The notes: generated from the sequence alone by a model not told the origin. A stretch of 64,000 nucleotides of DNA from Stutzerimonas stutzeri (GCF_013522825.1 NZ_JAAMQZ010000014.1:57853-121852); one strand, 5' to 3'. Positions 38,720 to 47,820 are shown, numbered from the stretch's first letter. A program made the numbers and translations.

Positions 38720-39047
38720 GGGTCTTTTCCTGATGCTCCGCAAAGACCCATGTTCCGAAGCTGCGCATGCCATGTAAAACCCGGAGACGGGTCACCCTGG
38801 CAGCCTTGGTCGGCGGGGTTTGCGAAAACGAATGAATGATGAATCGTCAAGGATAGCCGCGAAAGCGGATAGCAGCCGAAGCAGCGCTTCGTGTGTTGCA
38901 GTACCTGAACGCAGGCTGGGTTTCAGCCGGCGCGTACTATACCGGAATTTGTGCGCCTGTGCGCGTATTTTGCGTAGAGCCTGCGCAGCCGGTCATTACC
39001 CCAAGGGCACGCCTGACAGGTTCGGCGTGCCCTGCCAGACTCCCGAC
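38720..39047. other. Intergenic region: helicase 5' leader and chemoreceptor terminator
   Basis: This 328-bp gap contains no gene that I can support. It should hold the promoter and a 5' leader of the DEAD-box gene. At 39005-39032 the inverted pair GGGCACGCC / GGCGTGCCC forms a strong hairpin 16 nt after the stop of the chemoreceptor gene, without a U tract. Confidence 0.5.
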
Positions 39048-41210
39048 TCAGGCGGCCTCGCTGTTGGCGGCGCTGACGCGGAAACGCCCGACCAGTTGCT
39101 GCAGCTTGCCAGCGGTATGGCGCACGCGCTCGGCGCTGTCCTGCAGCACGCCGAGGGTCTGGCCCATTTCGCTGGAGGCCTGATCGACACCCCGGATGGT
39201 CTGGCCGTAATGCAGGCTGCGCTCGTTGAGCTGTTTGATGATGTCGAACATGCGCTCGACGGTCTGGTGCAAATGCACGTTCTCCGATGAGGCCTCCTGG
39301 GTCAGACGCAGGCTGCTATCGACATTGGTCACCCCGCTTTCCATGAACGACACCGCCTGACGGGTTTCCTGCTGCAGGCTTTCCATCTTGCTGCGAATGT
39401 CCTCCGCGGCCTTGGCGGTGCGCTGGGCCAGCGAGCGCACTTCGCCGGCCACCACCGCGAAACCGCGCCCATGATCGCCGGCACGCGCCGCCTCGATCGC
39501 GGCGTTCAGGGCCAGCAGGTTGGTCTGGGTGGTGATGTCGCTGATCAGCCCGACGATTTCGTCGATCTCGCCCATGCGGCTGTCGAGCAGTTGCACACTC
39601 CGGGCCGAGCGCTGCACCACGTCGCGAATGGATTCGGTGCCCTCACGGACGATATCGAAGCGTTCGCGGGCACGCGTGACGACGTCATCCATGGCGGCCT
39701 TCATGTCCTCGGCGGTCATCGAGGCCTGCTGGATTTCGCCAAGCTGCTCTTCCACCAGCAACAGCAACTGATGAATCGATTCGGCGACCTCGCTGGTGGT
39801 CTGGCCCGCCTCGCCGCTGCGCTCCAGCATCAGCTCGTTGTCCTGGCGAACGTGCCTGGACACATGAATGACCTGCCCGACCACGGTGTCCAGGCTGTCG
39901 ATGAAGCTGTTGATCCAGCGACCCATGTCGCCGCTCTCGTCGCGCGGCATGCTCGCGCTGTCGATGCGCTGGCGCAGGTTGCCCTCGCCCTCCGCCAGGG
40001 TACGGATCACGTCGGTCATGGCCTGCATCCGCGCCGCCAGCCGTCGCGGACCGAACGCGGCGAAGACCCAGGCGCCCAGCAGCAGCAACAAGGCGTTGAG
40101 CGCGTGGAGCAGCGGCTGCGACAGTCCGCTGAATGCCTGCAGCAGGCCGCCGGCGAAGAACAATGTGGTCACGGTGAGCAGGTAGGTCTTCATCAGCCCG
40201 ACGCTCAGCGAACGGCGGCGATAGACCTCCTCCAGATCGGCTTCGCACATCATGCCCCAGCGATCCGGCGAGCCCTGCATCTGAAAGGTCATGCCCTTGC
40301 CGACCACCGGGATATGCCGATAGTCGGAATACCCCGGATAGGTAACGAACAGGTTGGCGCCCCTGGCGATGGTTTCGCGAACCCCCGGATGCAGCTGTCC
40401 GGTGGCCGGATCAGTGAAGCGCAGCTCCAGTTCGGTATGCTGCTGCACCCGCACCGTGCCCCAGGCCGTGCGAATGCCACTCTTGAGATTGTCGCCGTGA
40501 CTGAAGGTCGAGTCCTCGAAGCGTGAGCGCGACAGCGCCGTGCCAGGCTGGATGCTGCTGTCGAAACGCGATTCGACCATGAACAGATAGTTGTCGCCCG
40601 ACTCGGGATAGATATGCCCGGCCTCGCGCTGGATCAGGTCGCCCAGCACATCGTTGGGCACGCGGGCACAGATGCAGCCGATGGCTTTCCCGGCAATCTC
40701 TACCGGCTGGTAGAACATCAGCGTCACGGCATCATGGAAACGCGAAGTCGTGGGGCCGAGCCGTTGCGTCAGCGCATCAGGATACGGCCCGTGCAGAAAC
40801 GGCCTGCGCAGGCCCTCGGCCACGGCGCGGCTATCGAGATCCTGTTGGCCAACATGGGCGGCGCAGGTCGAGGCGATCACCCGCCCCTGGAGATCGAGCA
40901 CGAACAGCTCGGAAGGATCGGCCATCTGCGCACGCTTCGCCTCAAGCTCCGCAACGCTCACATGCAGAACGTCCGCCCCCAGGCTGGTGGCCAAATCGCC
41001 CAACTGCTCCCAGTGCGCCGCCGCCCAGTGCTGCAGGATACGCGCCCGCGACTGGGCGATCCCCTCGAATATATCCTCCACAACCGGAACGCTGTGGCGA
41101 TTCAGCCAGCACGACCAGCGCATGGCCAGCTTGCCCGTCCCACCCAGCCAGGGCAGCCAGTGACGTTCGCGGGAAGACAGTTGCATCAGATGACTTTGAA
41201 GGCTGCTCAC
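39048..41210 (-). CDS. Methyl-accepting chemotaxis protein
   Basis: A 720-residue chemoreceptor. The N-terminal half is a large sensor region (about 20-330), without an obvious N-terminal TM helix before it. Two hydrophobic segments follow at about residues 335-385 ([19 protein letters not shown] and [19 protein letters not shown]), then a HAMP-like region, then the signalling helix pair with the hairpin [20 protein letters not shown] and [13 protein letters not shown]. There is no C-terminal CheR-binding pentapeptide. Having both TM segments after the sensor is unusual for MCPs and suggests a cytoplasmic sensing domain. GTG 41210 is chosen because AAGGAG lies six bases upstream; ATG 41186 is an alternative. 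Confidence 0.82.
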   Translation of the reverse strand: MSSLQSHLMQLSSRERHWLPWLGGTGKLAMRWSCWLNRHSVPVVEDIFEGIAQSRARILQHWAAAHWEQLGDLATSLGADVLHVSVAELEAKRAQMADPSELFVLDLQGRVIASTCAAHVGQQDLDSRAVAEGLRRPFLHGPYPDALTQRLGPTTSRFHDAVTLMFYQPVEIAGKAIGCICARVPNDVLGDLIQREAGHIYPESGDNYLFMVESRFDSSIQPGTALSRSRFEDSTFSHGDNLKSGIRTAWGTVRVQQHTELELRFTDPATGQLHPGVRETIARGANLFVTYPGYSDYRHIPVVGKGMTFQMQGSPDRWGMMCEADLEEVYRRRSLSVGLMKTYLLTVTTLFFAGGLLQAFSGLSQPLLHALNALLLLLGAWVFAAFGPRRLAARMQAMTDVIRTLAEGEGNLRQRIDSASMPRDESGDMGRWINSFIDSLDTVVGQVIHVSRHVRQDNELMLERSGEAGQTTSEVAESIHQLLLLVEEQLGEIQQASMTAEDMKAAMDDVVTRARERFDIVREGTESIRDVVQRSARSVQLLDSRMGEIDEIVGLISDITTQTNLLALNAAIEAARAGDHGRGFAVVAGEVRSLAQRTAKAAEDIRSKMESLQQETRQAVSFMESGVTNVDSSLRLTQEASSENVHLHQTVERMFDIIKQLNERSLHYGQTIRGVDQASSEMGQTLGVLQDSAERVRHTAGKLQQLVGRFRVSAANSEAA

Positions 41211-41359
41211 GGCGGCTCCTTGCGTACAGGAATACCATGGCAAATTGCAATTAACAGACCAGCTTCCAGGCCGGTTTCATCCCCGGACGGCGGCTCATTA
41301 CGCCTCGCTAAAAGGCAGGCGCAGAGAATTCCGCCGCAACACGCACCAGAACAGGGCAA

Positions 41360-42115
41360 TCAGCTCGCCGGTCGCAGCGCCCCGATCAATGAGTCGAGCG
41401 AATAGCCCAGGCGCGGCGCCAGCTCGGCGGCGCGCTGGCGCAACCCGTCCAGATCCAGCGATTGCTCCAGGACCGCCGGTACGAACAGCACCACGTTGCC
41501 TTCCTTCACCGGGCATTCCCAGTAATGTCGGTGATACAAACCCCGCAGCAGCGCCGCACCCAGCGGTTTGTCATCCTCGGTGCCCCACTGATTGATGATC
41601 AGCCAGCCGCCGGGGTTGAGCTTTTCCTGGCAGCGCTTGAGAAAGACCCAGGCCAGATGAGCCGCCGCCGGCCCGACATCGGTATACAGATCGACGAAAA
41701 TCAGGTCAGCCGATTCCGCCGTTTCCAGCAGTTCCACCGCATCGCCAATACGAATGTACAGGCGCGCATCGTTCTGCAGGCCCAGATAACGCATCGCCAG
41801 CTCCGGCACCGCCGGGCGCAACTCGATGGCCTCGACGTCGTCCAGCGGCAGGAATTCGAGACACGCCTGGGTCAGCGTCCCCGCACCCAGCCCGAGAAAC
41901 AGCGCAGTCTCCGGCGCTGGGTGCAACAACCCACCCATCAGCATGGCGCGCGTGTAGTCGTATTCCAGCCAGCTCGGCGCCGCCGTGAATACGCAGCTCT
42001 GCTCCACCGCCGCACCAAATTCGAGAAAACGATAATCCCCGACCTCCAGCACGCGCACCAGACCGAACTCATCGCGCACTTCAGCCAGTATTACTTCCTG
42101 CCTGCCCACTATCAT
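41360..42115 (-). CDS. Spermidine-synthase-like methyltransferase-fold protein
   Basis: A 251-residue protein with the SAM-binding-like fold of spermidine synthases: glycine motif LGLGAGTLTQACLEFLP, acidic residue in VEAIELRPAV, then DLIFVDLYTD. In true spermidine synthases the corresponding motifs are GGGDGG and D-(A/G)-(T/S)-D; here the first is GLGAGT, so the catalytic activity may differ. The start MIVGRQEV (42115) is preferred; residues further upstream are encoded by a REP sequence. It is monocistronic, and no polyamine pathway gene lies nearby. Confidence 0.65.
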   Translation of the reverse strand: MIVGRQEVILAEVRDEFGLVRVLEVGDYRFLEFGAAVEQSCVFTAAPSWLEYDYTRAMLMGGLLHPAPETALFLGLGAGTLTQACLEFLPLDDVEAIELRPAVPELAMRYLGLQNDARLYIRIGDAVELLETAESADLIFVDLYTDVGPAAAHLAWVFLKRCQEKLNPGGWLIINQWGTEDDKPLGAALLRGLYHRHYWECPVKEGNVVLFVPAVLEQSLDLDGLRQRAAELAPRLGYSLDSLIGALRPAS

Positions 42116-42164
42116 TTGCTCCTGATGAGGGATGAAACCATCTTCGACGCCCCGCCCGAACGCA

Positions 42165-42187
42165 GTAGGAGCGGCCATGCCCGCGAA
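42165..42187. repeat. Pseudomonas REP element (GTAGGAGCGGCCATGCCCGCGAA)
   Basis: GTAGGAGCGG and CCCGCGAA flank a short centre at 42165-42187; this is the well-known REP core of Pseudomonas in one orientation. It lies 50 bp before the spermidine-synthase-like start. Confidence 0.75.
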
Positions 42188-42342
42188 CTGTCAACCCGGT
42201 GGGAACCAGCAGAAAGATGCCTGTTTGTGCAGGTGCTTCAGCTGTTTTCCAGCATATACAAACGCAACTGCCTCAGGAGTGATAAAGAATAATGGCCACT
42301 GGCCGAAACAAAGGTCACGAACAGAGAGACTGCAATCACGCC

Positions 42343-42765
42343 ATGCGCCTGATACCCCAAGTGGCCAACATATCCGGCCTGCCAGCCAGGACAACAAGCC
42401 TGGCCAACCCTGCCCTACCGGAAAACAATCGCTCACCATCCAGCCAGGCCGATAGCGTAGATATTTCTTCCTTGGGCCGGGCGCTCTCCGCCCTGGGCCA
42501 AACCAGCCAACCCGGCGGCAGCCAAGGTGAAAGCAGCCCTTATGAACTGCCCGAAGAAATCCAGCGTCTGCTGGAGTACATCCGCGACCTTCAGCGGCAG
42601 TTGCATGAACAGCAACAACAGCTGGCCAGAGCCACGGCAGACACCAGCCTGAGCCAGGAAACCAAACAACTCGAACTGGCCGGGCTTCAAGCCAGCATCA
42701 GCGCCCTGACAAGCAGCCTGATGAGCGCCATGACACAGCTTTTCCAGGAGCTCAGCAATACCTGA
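42343..42765 (+). CDS. Unknown protein with a Gln-rich coiled coil
   Basis: A 140-residue protein of unknown function. The first 60 residues are Ser/Pro/Asn-rich and probably disordered. Residues 68-140 form amphipathic helices with a Gln-rich coiled-coil core (RDLQRQLHEQQQQLARA). There is no signal peptide, TM segment or cysteine. I chose MRLIPQV (42343), as ATG 42292 has a poor ribosome binding site, but cannot decide between them. Similar 'hypothetical, coiled-coil' proteins occur in Pseudomonas. It may be expressed on its own; the next gene starts 190 bp downstream. Confidence 0.6.
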   Translation: MRLIPQVANISGLPARTTSLANPALPENNRSPSSQADSVDISSLGRALSALGQTSQPGGSQGESSPYELPEEIQRLLEYIRDLQRQLHEQQQQLARATADTSLSQETKQLELAGLQASISALTSSLMSAMTQLFQELSNT

Positions 42766-42955
42766 CTCTGCCGGCCAACACACAGCAGAAGGAGCGCCTC
42801 GCCGCCCACGCTCCGCGTGGGAATCCACCCTCGACATATGCACTCTTTTTGGTTTTGAGTGTGTACACCTTCGTCCGGCCCATAACCCGCAACTATCAGC
42901 ATCCTCTCATCGCGTCAGGTAAAATCCCCGCACTTTTTGCCATGGAAATAATCCG

Positions 42956-44308
42956 ATGAACCCGACCTGGAGCCCCGCCAGCTGGAGGAGCAAGCCCATT
43001 CAGCAGCAGCCCGTGTACCCTGATATCGCGCATTTGCAGCGTGTCGAGCAAACCCTGACGGGACTGCCCCCGCTGGTATTCGCCGGTGAGGCGCGTGAGC
43101 TGCGGCGGCAGTTTGCCGAAGTAACCCAGGGCCGTGCCTTTCTGCTGCAGGGCGGCGATTGCGCCGAGAGTTTTGCCGAGTTCTCCGCGACGAAGATCCG
43201 CGACACCTTCAAGGTGTTGCTGCAGATGGCCATCGTCATGACCTTCGCCGCCAGTTGCCCTGTGGTGAAGGTCGGGCGCATGGCCGGTCAGTTCGCCAAG
43301 CCGCGTTCAGCGGGTGAGGAAACCATCGGTAACGTCACCCTGCCCGCCTATCGGGGCGATATCGTCAATGGCATCGACTTCAACGAGAAAAGCCGCGTAC
43401 CGGACCCCGAGCGTCTGTTGCAGGCCTACCATCAGTCCACCGCCAGCCTGAACCTGCTGCGCGCCTTCGCCCAGGGCGGTTTTGCCGATCTGCATCAGGT
43501 CCACCAGTGGAATCTGGACTTCATCGCCAATTCGCAGATGGCCGAGAAGTACCATCAGCTGGGTGCGCGAATCGACCAGGCGCTGAAGTTCATGCGCGCC
43601 TGCGGCATGGACAACATGCCGCAACTGCGGGAAACCAGTTTCTTCACCGCCCATGAAGCCCTGCTGCTCAATTACGAGCAGGCATTCGTGCGTGAGGACA
43701 GCCTCAGCGGCGACTGGTACGACTGTTCGGCGCACATGCTCTGGATCGGCGACCGCACCCGCCAGTTGGACGGCGCCCATGTGGAATTCCTGCGTGGCGT
43801 GGGCAACCCCATCGGCGTGAAGGTCGGCCCGAGCATGGACAGCGAAGAGCTGATCCGCCTGATCGACATTCTCAATCCGGAAAACGATCCGGGCCGTCTG
43901 AACCTCATCGTGCGCATGGGCGCGGACCAGGTGGAAGCCGGCTTGCCCCGGCTGATCCGTGCCGTGCAGGCCGAAGGCCGCCAGGTGCTATGGAGTTCCG
44001 ACCCCATGCACGGCAATACAATGAAGGCCTCCAGCGGCTACAAGACCCGCCCATTCGAGCGAGTGCTGGCCGAGGTGCGGCAGTTCTTCGATGTGCATCG
44101 CGCCGAAGGCAGCTATCCGGGCGGCATTCATATCGAGATGACCGGGCAGAACGTCACCGAGTGCATCGGCGGCTCGCGGCCCGTCACCGAAGACGGCCTG
44201 GGTGATCGCTACCACACCCATTGTGATCCACGGCTGAATGCCGATCAGTCGCTGGAGCTGGCGTTCATGATCGCAGAAACCCTGAAGCAACTGCGCCCGA
44301 ACGCATAG
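42956..44308 (+). CDS. 3-deoxy-7-phosphoheptulonate (DAHP) synthase, class II
   Basis: A 450-residue plant-type (class II, AroA-II) DAHP synthase, normal length. Blocks visible: [12 protein letters not shown] near residue 65, [40 protein letters not shown] and [10 protein letters not shown], plus the C-terminal [24 protein letters not shown] with metal ligands. It condenses PEP and erythrose-4-phosphate, the first shikimate step. It faces a class I DAHP synthase whose stop lies 11 bp away, so two unrelated isoenzymes of the same reaction sit back to back. Class II enzymes in Pseudomonas are mostly tryptophan-sensitive; this is family knowledge. Confidence 0.93.
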   Translation: MNPTWSPASWRSKPIQQQPVYPDIAHLQRVEQTLTGLPPLVFAGEARELRRQFAEVTQGRAFLLQGGDCAESFAEFSATKIRDTFKVLLQMAIVMTFAASCPVVKVGRMAGQFAKPRSAGEETIGNVTLPAYRGDIVNGIDFNEKSRVPDPERLLQAYHQSTASLNLLRAFAQGGFADLHQVHQWNLDFIANSQMAEKYHQLGARIDQALKFMRACGMDNMPQLRETSFFTAHEALLLNYEQAFVREDSLSGDWYDCSAHMLWIGDRTRQLDGAHVEFLRGVGNPIGVKVGPSMDSEELIRLIDILNPENDPGRLNLIVRMGADQVEAGLPRLIRAVQAEGRQVLWSSDPMHGNTMKASSGYKTRPFERVLAEVRQFFDVHRAEGSYPGGIHIEMTGQNVTECIGGSRPVTEDGLGDRYHTHCDPRLNADQSLELAFMIAETLKQLRPNA

Positions 44309-44319
44309 GTCGCAGCGGC

Positions 44320-45417
44320 CTATTGGCTGCGCAGTCGTTCGGCGGCGCCGCGCAGCAATTTCTCGGTGGCATCCCAGCCCAAGCAACCATCGGTGATGGA
44401 GACGCCATAACGCAACGCATCACCCAGCGGCTGACAGCCATCGAACAGGTGGCTTTCCAGCATCACGCCACGCAGGCTGGGGTCGCCCGCCAGCCGCTGA
44501 GCGATGACTTCTTGCAATACCGCCGGCTGGCGCAGCGGGTTCTTGCCGCTGTTGGCGTGGCTGCAATCGACCATGATCCGTGCGGCGATGCCCTGCTTCC
44601 CCAGCGCAGCGCGAGCGGCTGCGACGCTTTCGGCATCGTGATTCGGCCCGGCGTGCCCACCGCGCAGCACCAGATGCGTATCGGGATTGCCCACCGTTTC
44701 CAGTAGCGCCGGATGCCCCAGATCATCGATGCCGAAATGCCGGTGCGGGTGCGCCGCCGAACGCATGGCGTCGCAGGCGATGCCGAGGCTGCCGTCGGTG
44801 CCGTTCTTGAAACCCACCGGCAGGTCCAGTCCGCTGACCATCTCGCGATGAATCTGCGACTCGCTGGTGCGCGCACCGATGGCGGCCCAGGCGAGCAGAT
44901 CGTCGAAGTAACTGGTCGCCAGTGGCTGCAGCAGTTCGCTGGCGATGGGCAGGCCGGTATCGAGAATGTCCAGCATCAGCCGGCGCGACAGGCGCAGGCC
45001 TTCGGCCATGTCGCCACTGCCGTCCAGGTGCGGGTCGTAGAGCAGCCCTTTCCAGCCGACCGTGGTGCGCGGCTTTTCCACGTAGGTGCGCATTACCAGC
45101 AGCAACTGGTCTTCGACCTGCGGCGCCAGTTCGGCCAGGCGCCGGGCGTATTCCAGCGCGGAAAGCGGGTCGTGCAGGGAACAGGGACCGACCACCACCA
45201 GCAGGCGCGGGTCGCAGCCATCGAGCACGGCGCGAACGGCGTTGCGGTGGTGATGGATACGTTCGGCGAGCGCGGCACTCAGCGGCAGGCGCTGGCGCAA
45301 CACGGCGGGGCTGGGCAACGGCTGGGCGCTGCGGCGAGCGGGGATGGAAACGGGAGCCGAGACTTCGGCGAGATCAAGCTGGACAGCGGCGTTCTGGGTA
45401 GTGACGGAAGCATTCAT
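44320..45417 (-). CDS. aroF: 3-deoxy-7-phosphoheptulonate (DAHP) synthase, class I
   Basis: A 365-residue AroFGH-type DAHP synthase, normal length. Key blocks: VVVGPCSLHD, MRTYVEKPRTTVGWKGL (PEP/phosphate site), GARTSESQIHREM, GFKNGTDGS, LRGG and VDCSHANSGKNP, ending SITDGCLGW. Feedback type (Tyr, Phe or Trp) cannot be read with certainty. The preceding 390 bp contain two leader peptides rich in Tyr, Phe and Trp codons and an intrinsic terminator, so expression is likely attenuated by aromatic amino acid supply. ATG 45417 has a distant AAGGAA ribosome binding site, with a hairpin (45441-45456) just upstream. Confidence 0.93.
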   Translation of the reverse strand: MNASVTTQNAAVQLDLAEVSAPVSIPARRSAQPLPSPAVLRQRLPLSAALAERIHHHRNAVRAVLDGCDPRLLVVVGPCSLHDPLSALEYARRLAELAPQVEDQLLLVMRTYVEKPRTTVGWKGLLYDPHLDGSGDMAEGLRLSRRLMLDILDTGLPIASELLQPLATSYFDDLLAWAAIGARTSESQIHREMVSGLDLPVGFKNGTDGSLGIACDAMRSAAHPHRHFGIDDLGHPALLETVGNPDTHLVLRGGHAGPNHDAESVAAARAALGKQGIAARIMVDCSHANSGKNPLRQPAVLQEVIAQRLAGDPSLRGVMLESHLFDGCQPLGDALRYGVSITDGCLGWDATEKLLRGAAERLRSQ

Positions 45418-45440
45418 GAGCTGGCGGTTCCTTCGGCCAT

Positions 45441-45456
45441 CGCGGGCAATCCCGCG
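45441..45456 (-). promoter_or_regulatory. Hairpin CGCGGG-ATTG-CCCGCG between second leader peptide and aroF
   Basis: A perfect 6-bp GC stem with a 4-nt loop, 7 nt after the stop codon of the second leader peptide and 23 nt before the aroF ATG. A ribosome finishing or stalling on the leader would cover or free it, so it could tune aroF ribosome access. Confidence 0.45.
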
Positions 45457-45462
45457 ACGGCG

Positions 45463-45561
45463 CTAATCGTGTGTTCGTTCAGGGGGTGTCGGGGCAGCGG
45501 TGAAGCGGCTAAATCGCCAGTCGTGGCGGTAATAACGGTCGGTGCGGTAATAGGTGCTCAT
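45463..45561 (-). CDS. Second leader peptide, aromatic-rich (32 residues)
   Basis: ATG 45561 is preceded by the ribosome binding site GAGGA (CGAGGAATACAGC). The peptide reads MSTYYRTDRYYRHDWRFSRF and continues twelve mostly Pro/Thr residues to TAG. Six of its first twenty residues after Met are Tyr, Trp or Phe in tight clusters (YY, YY, W, F, F). It lies downstream of the terminator hairpin and 45 nt before aroF, so it would be translated only in read-through transcripts. Confidence 0.65.
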   Translation of the reverse strand: MSTYYRTDRYYRHDWRFSRFTAAPTPPERTHD

Positions 45562-45592
45562 GCTGTATTCCTCGTTGTGCAGATTGTTTGGC

Positions 45593-45630
45593 CAAAAAAC
45601 AAAAACCCCGGTCGGGTAGCCGACCGGGGT
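45593..45630 (-). terminator. Intrinsic terminator (attenuator) between the two aroF leader peptides
   Basis: On the minus strand CCCCGGTCGG (45629-45620) pairs perfectly with CCGACCGGGG (45615-45606) around CTAC, followed by TTTTTGTTTTTT. This is the best intrinsic terminator in the window. It lies about 50 nt after the stop of the first leader peptide and about 190 nt before aroF. An upstream pairing GGCG(C)CCC with GGG(T)CGCC (45651-45674) may act as the alternative structure. Confidence 0.85.
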
Positions 45631-45681
45631 TTGAAAAAACGTTTGGTGGCGACCCTGTTTGCTGGGGCGCCTGTTGGGGTA

Positions 45682-45810
45682 TCAGACGCGCCTGCGGCTA
45701 AACCAATACCCAAAGTAATAACCCGCAGCCGCGATCATCTGCCCACGCAACTGCGCAGTGCACGTGGCACTGGCGTTGGCAATGGACTGGAAAGCGAGGC
45801 TGAGGGACAT
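45682..45810 (-). CDS. First leader peptide with aromatic cluster YYFGYWF (42 residues)
   Basis: ATG 45810 is preceded by a strong ribosome binding site (CAGGAGTTGAAC). The 42-codon frame ends with a cluster YYFGYWF at residues 31-37 and then SRRRV and TGA at 45682. A run of six aromatic codons in seven near the end of a short reading frame, followed by an intrinsic terminator, is the usual design of an attenuation leader. Scarcity of charged tRNA-Tyr, -Phe or -Trp would stall the ribosome there. Confidence 0.75.
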   Translation of the reverse strand: MSLSLAFQSIANASATCTAQLRGQMIAAAGYYFGYWFSRRRV

Positions 45811-45867
45811 GTTCAACTCCTGATTGGCAACAACCTTAATGTTTCGAGTCGCAAGCTGCAAGTCGTC

Positions 45868-46021
45868 GGATACGCCTGCGGATCGTCGGATTACGCCTTC
45901 AGCTAATCCGACCTACAAATGGCTGGGGTTTTGTAGGTCGGGTTACGCTTCACCAACCCGACAAGCGGAGTCACAGTGGATGTCAAAAGCGACATCCACC
46001 CGCTTCCCTCCAGCCTCCAGC
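45868..46021. repeat. Repeat cluster between aroF leader and ttcA
   Basis: In order: partial and complete GGATTACGCC / GTAGGTCGGG units (45872-45965), a GTGGATGTC...GACATCCAC hairpin (45976-45999) and a short CCTCCAGCCTCCAGCG heptamer block (46006-46021). All are members of families seen elsewhere in the window. The cluster separates the upstream end of the aroF leader region from the 3' end of ttcA. Confidence 0.7.
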
Positions 46022-46042
46022 GTCTTTAATCGACGTTTGCCT

Positions 46043-46867
46043 TTAAAGGCTCATCACATCGACGAAGCGCGGCGTGGCGTCGTTGTCGATGCGCAGGCTC
46101 TTGAAATCGAACAGGCTGCGGTCGGCCAGTTGCGAGGGCACCACGTTCTGCAGCGCACGGAACATGATCTCGGTGCGGCCCGGCGACTTGCGTTCCCACT
46201 CGCGCAGCATGTCCTTGACCACCTGGCGCTGCAGATTCTCCTGCGAGCCGCAGAGGTTGCACGGGATGATCGGGAATTCCTTCATCTGCGAATAGGCTTC
46301 GATGTCGCTCTCGCTGCAATAGGCCAGCGGACGGATCACCACGTTGCGGCCATCGTCGGAGAGCAGCTTGGGCGGCATGGCCTTGAGCGTGCCGCCGTAG
46401 AACATGTTGAGGAAGAAGGTTTCCAGGATGTCGTCGCGATGATGACCGAGGGCCATCTTGGTCGCACCGATCTCGTCGGCGAAGGTGTAGAGCGTGCCGC
46501 GACGCAGGCGCGAACACAGCGAGCAGGTGGTCTTGCCTTCCGGGATCTTCTCCTTGACCACCGAATAGGTATCCTTCTCGACGATGTGGTAGTCGATGCC
46601 CAGGCTCTTGAGATACTCGGGCAGCACATGTTCGGGAAAGCCCGGCTGCTTCTGGTCCATGTTCACCGCGACGATCTCGAACCGGATGGGTGCGACCTTC
46701 TGCAGGTACAGCAGCACGTCGAGCATGGTGTAGCTGTCCTTGCCGCCGGACAGGCAGACCATCACCTTGTCGCCCTCCTCGATCATGTTGAAGTCGGTGA
46801 CTGCCTCACCGGCCAGGCGGCGCAGGCGTTTCTGCAGTTTGTTCTGGTTGACCGAAAGGTTGCCCAT
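46043..46867 (-). CDS. ttcA: tRNA 2-thiocytidine biosynthesis protein TtcA
   Basis: A 274-residue PP-loop ATPase. The ATP motif SGGKDS lies at about residues 40-45. Two Cys pairs, TTCSLC and PCNLC, provide the iron-sulfur and catalytic cysteines. The central [19 protein letters not shown] is the family signature. It thiolates cytidine 32 in tRNAs for Arg, Cys, Ser and others. The start is ATG 46867, divergent from the DnaJ-related gene with 96 bp between them. Confidence 0.95.
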   Translation of the reverse strand: MGNLSVNQNKLQKRLRRLAGEAVTDFNMIEEGDKVMVCLSGGKDSYTMLDVLLYLQKVAPIRFEIVAVNMDQKQPGFPEHVLPEYLKSLGIDYHIVEKDTYSVVKEKIPEGKTTCSLCSRLRRGTLYTFADEIGATKMALGHHRDDILETFFLNMFYGGTLKAMPPKLLSDDGRNVVIRPLAYCSESDIEAYSQMKEFPIIPCNLCGSQENLQRQVVKDMLREWERKSPGRTEIMFRALQNVVPSQLADRSLFDFKSLRIDNDATPRFVDVMSL

Positions 46868-46963
46868 GTCTGGAATCCGGTTGGAATACGAAAGGCGCGC
46901 ATTTTACGCGCAAAGCGCGCATCGCCCCAGTCCATCCTTTCCGTCTTTGCTAGGCTTGCCGAC

Positions 46964-47593
46964 ATGAACGACGAACTCGCACCCGAGATGGACCTGGCCG
47001 AGCAGATTTTCGTGCTGCTGCGCGAGCAACCGGAGGGTTGCAGCGAATACCAGCTGATCCAGCAACTCAAGGCCCGCCACAGCACGCACATTTCGCATTT
47101 GCCGCTGTTCGACAAGCTGGTGCTGTTCCGTACGCATTTCCTGGTGTTCAACGCGCTTTATCAATTGCGTGACCGTCTTTGGCAGCAGGCTCGCCACAGC
47201 CTGCAGATATCCCCCCTGAGTATCCAGCTGCAGCCCTATGTCGCAGCAGCCAGCGGGATCAGCGAGCCGGACCCGCTGCGTGCGTACTACCTGGACATGG
47301 ACAACCTGCGCGACACCGACGAAGAAGAAGTGGAGCGCCTGCTGGCCAGTTTCTGGTCACGCATGCGTGGCGATTACCAGGGCGAACCACAAGAGGCCTG
47401 GAGCCCCGACCAGAAGCGCGCCGCACTGGAGTTGTTCGAGCTGGAGCAGGAAGATCCGTCGCTGACCCTGCATGCCATCAAGCGACGCTATCGCCAGCTG
47501 GTCAGCATCCACCATCCTGACCGTGGCGGCAGCACGACGCGAATCCAGTCGATCAACCTGGCGATGGAAATATTGCAGCGTTATTACGACTGA
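46964..47593 (+). CDS. DnaJ-related protein with C-terminal J domain
   Basis: A 209-residue protein. Residues 1-120 match the DNAJ-related N-terminal domain (LAEQIFVLLREQPEGCSEYQ, then PLFDKLVLFRTHFLVFNALY). Residues 150-209 are a J domain with the HPD motif (RYRQLVSIHHPDRGGST), which would stimulate DnaK. The J domain at the C-terminus is the reverse of classic DnaJ. Its partner and role are unknown. The frame is open upstream of ATG 46964 for over 1 kb, but that part is antisense to ttcA. Confidence 0.85.
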   Translation: MNDELAPEMDLAEQIFVLLREQPEGCSEYQLIQQLKARHSTHISHLPLFDKLVLFRTHFLVFNALYQLRDRLWQQARHSLQISPLSIQLQPYVAAASGISEPDPLRAYYLDMDNLRDTDEEEVERLLASFWSRMRGDYQGEPQEAWSPDQKRAALELFELEQEDPSLTLHAIKRRYRQLVSIHHPDRGGSTTRIQSINLAMEILQRYYD

Positions 47594-47693
47594 AGGGATA
47601 GCTTCCAAACGCTCTAACCAGCGCAGCGCAGCCATTGTTTGCCCTCCTATACTGCGTCATAAGGTCGCACGCTTTCACGCTGGCGCAAGCCAG

Positions 47694-47781
47694 CAGGCCG
47701 TTGAAAAACGTAGGCGAGGCAGGCAAGACGAGGTTGTTTTTAACGATGTATTGCCAACGCAGGTAGTTTTTCGACGGTCTG
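47694..47781. repeat. Palindromic repeat element with TTGAAAAAC / GTTTTTCGAC ends
   Basis: CAGGCCGTTGAAAAAC (47694-47709) and the inverted partner AGTTTTTCGACGGTCTG (47765-47781) enclose about 55 bp. A spurious frame through it reads KNYLRWQYIVKNN, a phrase I recall from many Pseudomonas intergenic repeats. It lies 40 bp before the first Yip1 gene. Its size and ends fit a small non-autonomous palindromic element. Confidence 0.6.
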
Positions 47782-47820
47782 ACAGGCGAAGCGGCTCTCC
47801 AATACCGAGGAGGCGCAGGC

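Noticed and set aside
38720..39047. Small RNA gene between deaD and the chemoreceptor
   Set aside because: Only a terminator-like hairpin belonging to the chemoreceptor gene is visible; no promoter-terminator pair can be assigned to a separate RNA.
39471..40526. Plus-strand frame opposite the chemoreceptor
   Set aside because: Antisense shadow with low-complexity composition and no motif.
45824..46963. N-terminal extension of the DnaJ-related gene by 380 codons
   Set aside because: The frame is open but runs antisense to ttcA and through repeats; homology starts at ATG 46964.
46901..46963. Possible operon of ttcA and the DnaJ-related gene
   Set aside because: They are divergent, with start codons 96 bp apart.
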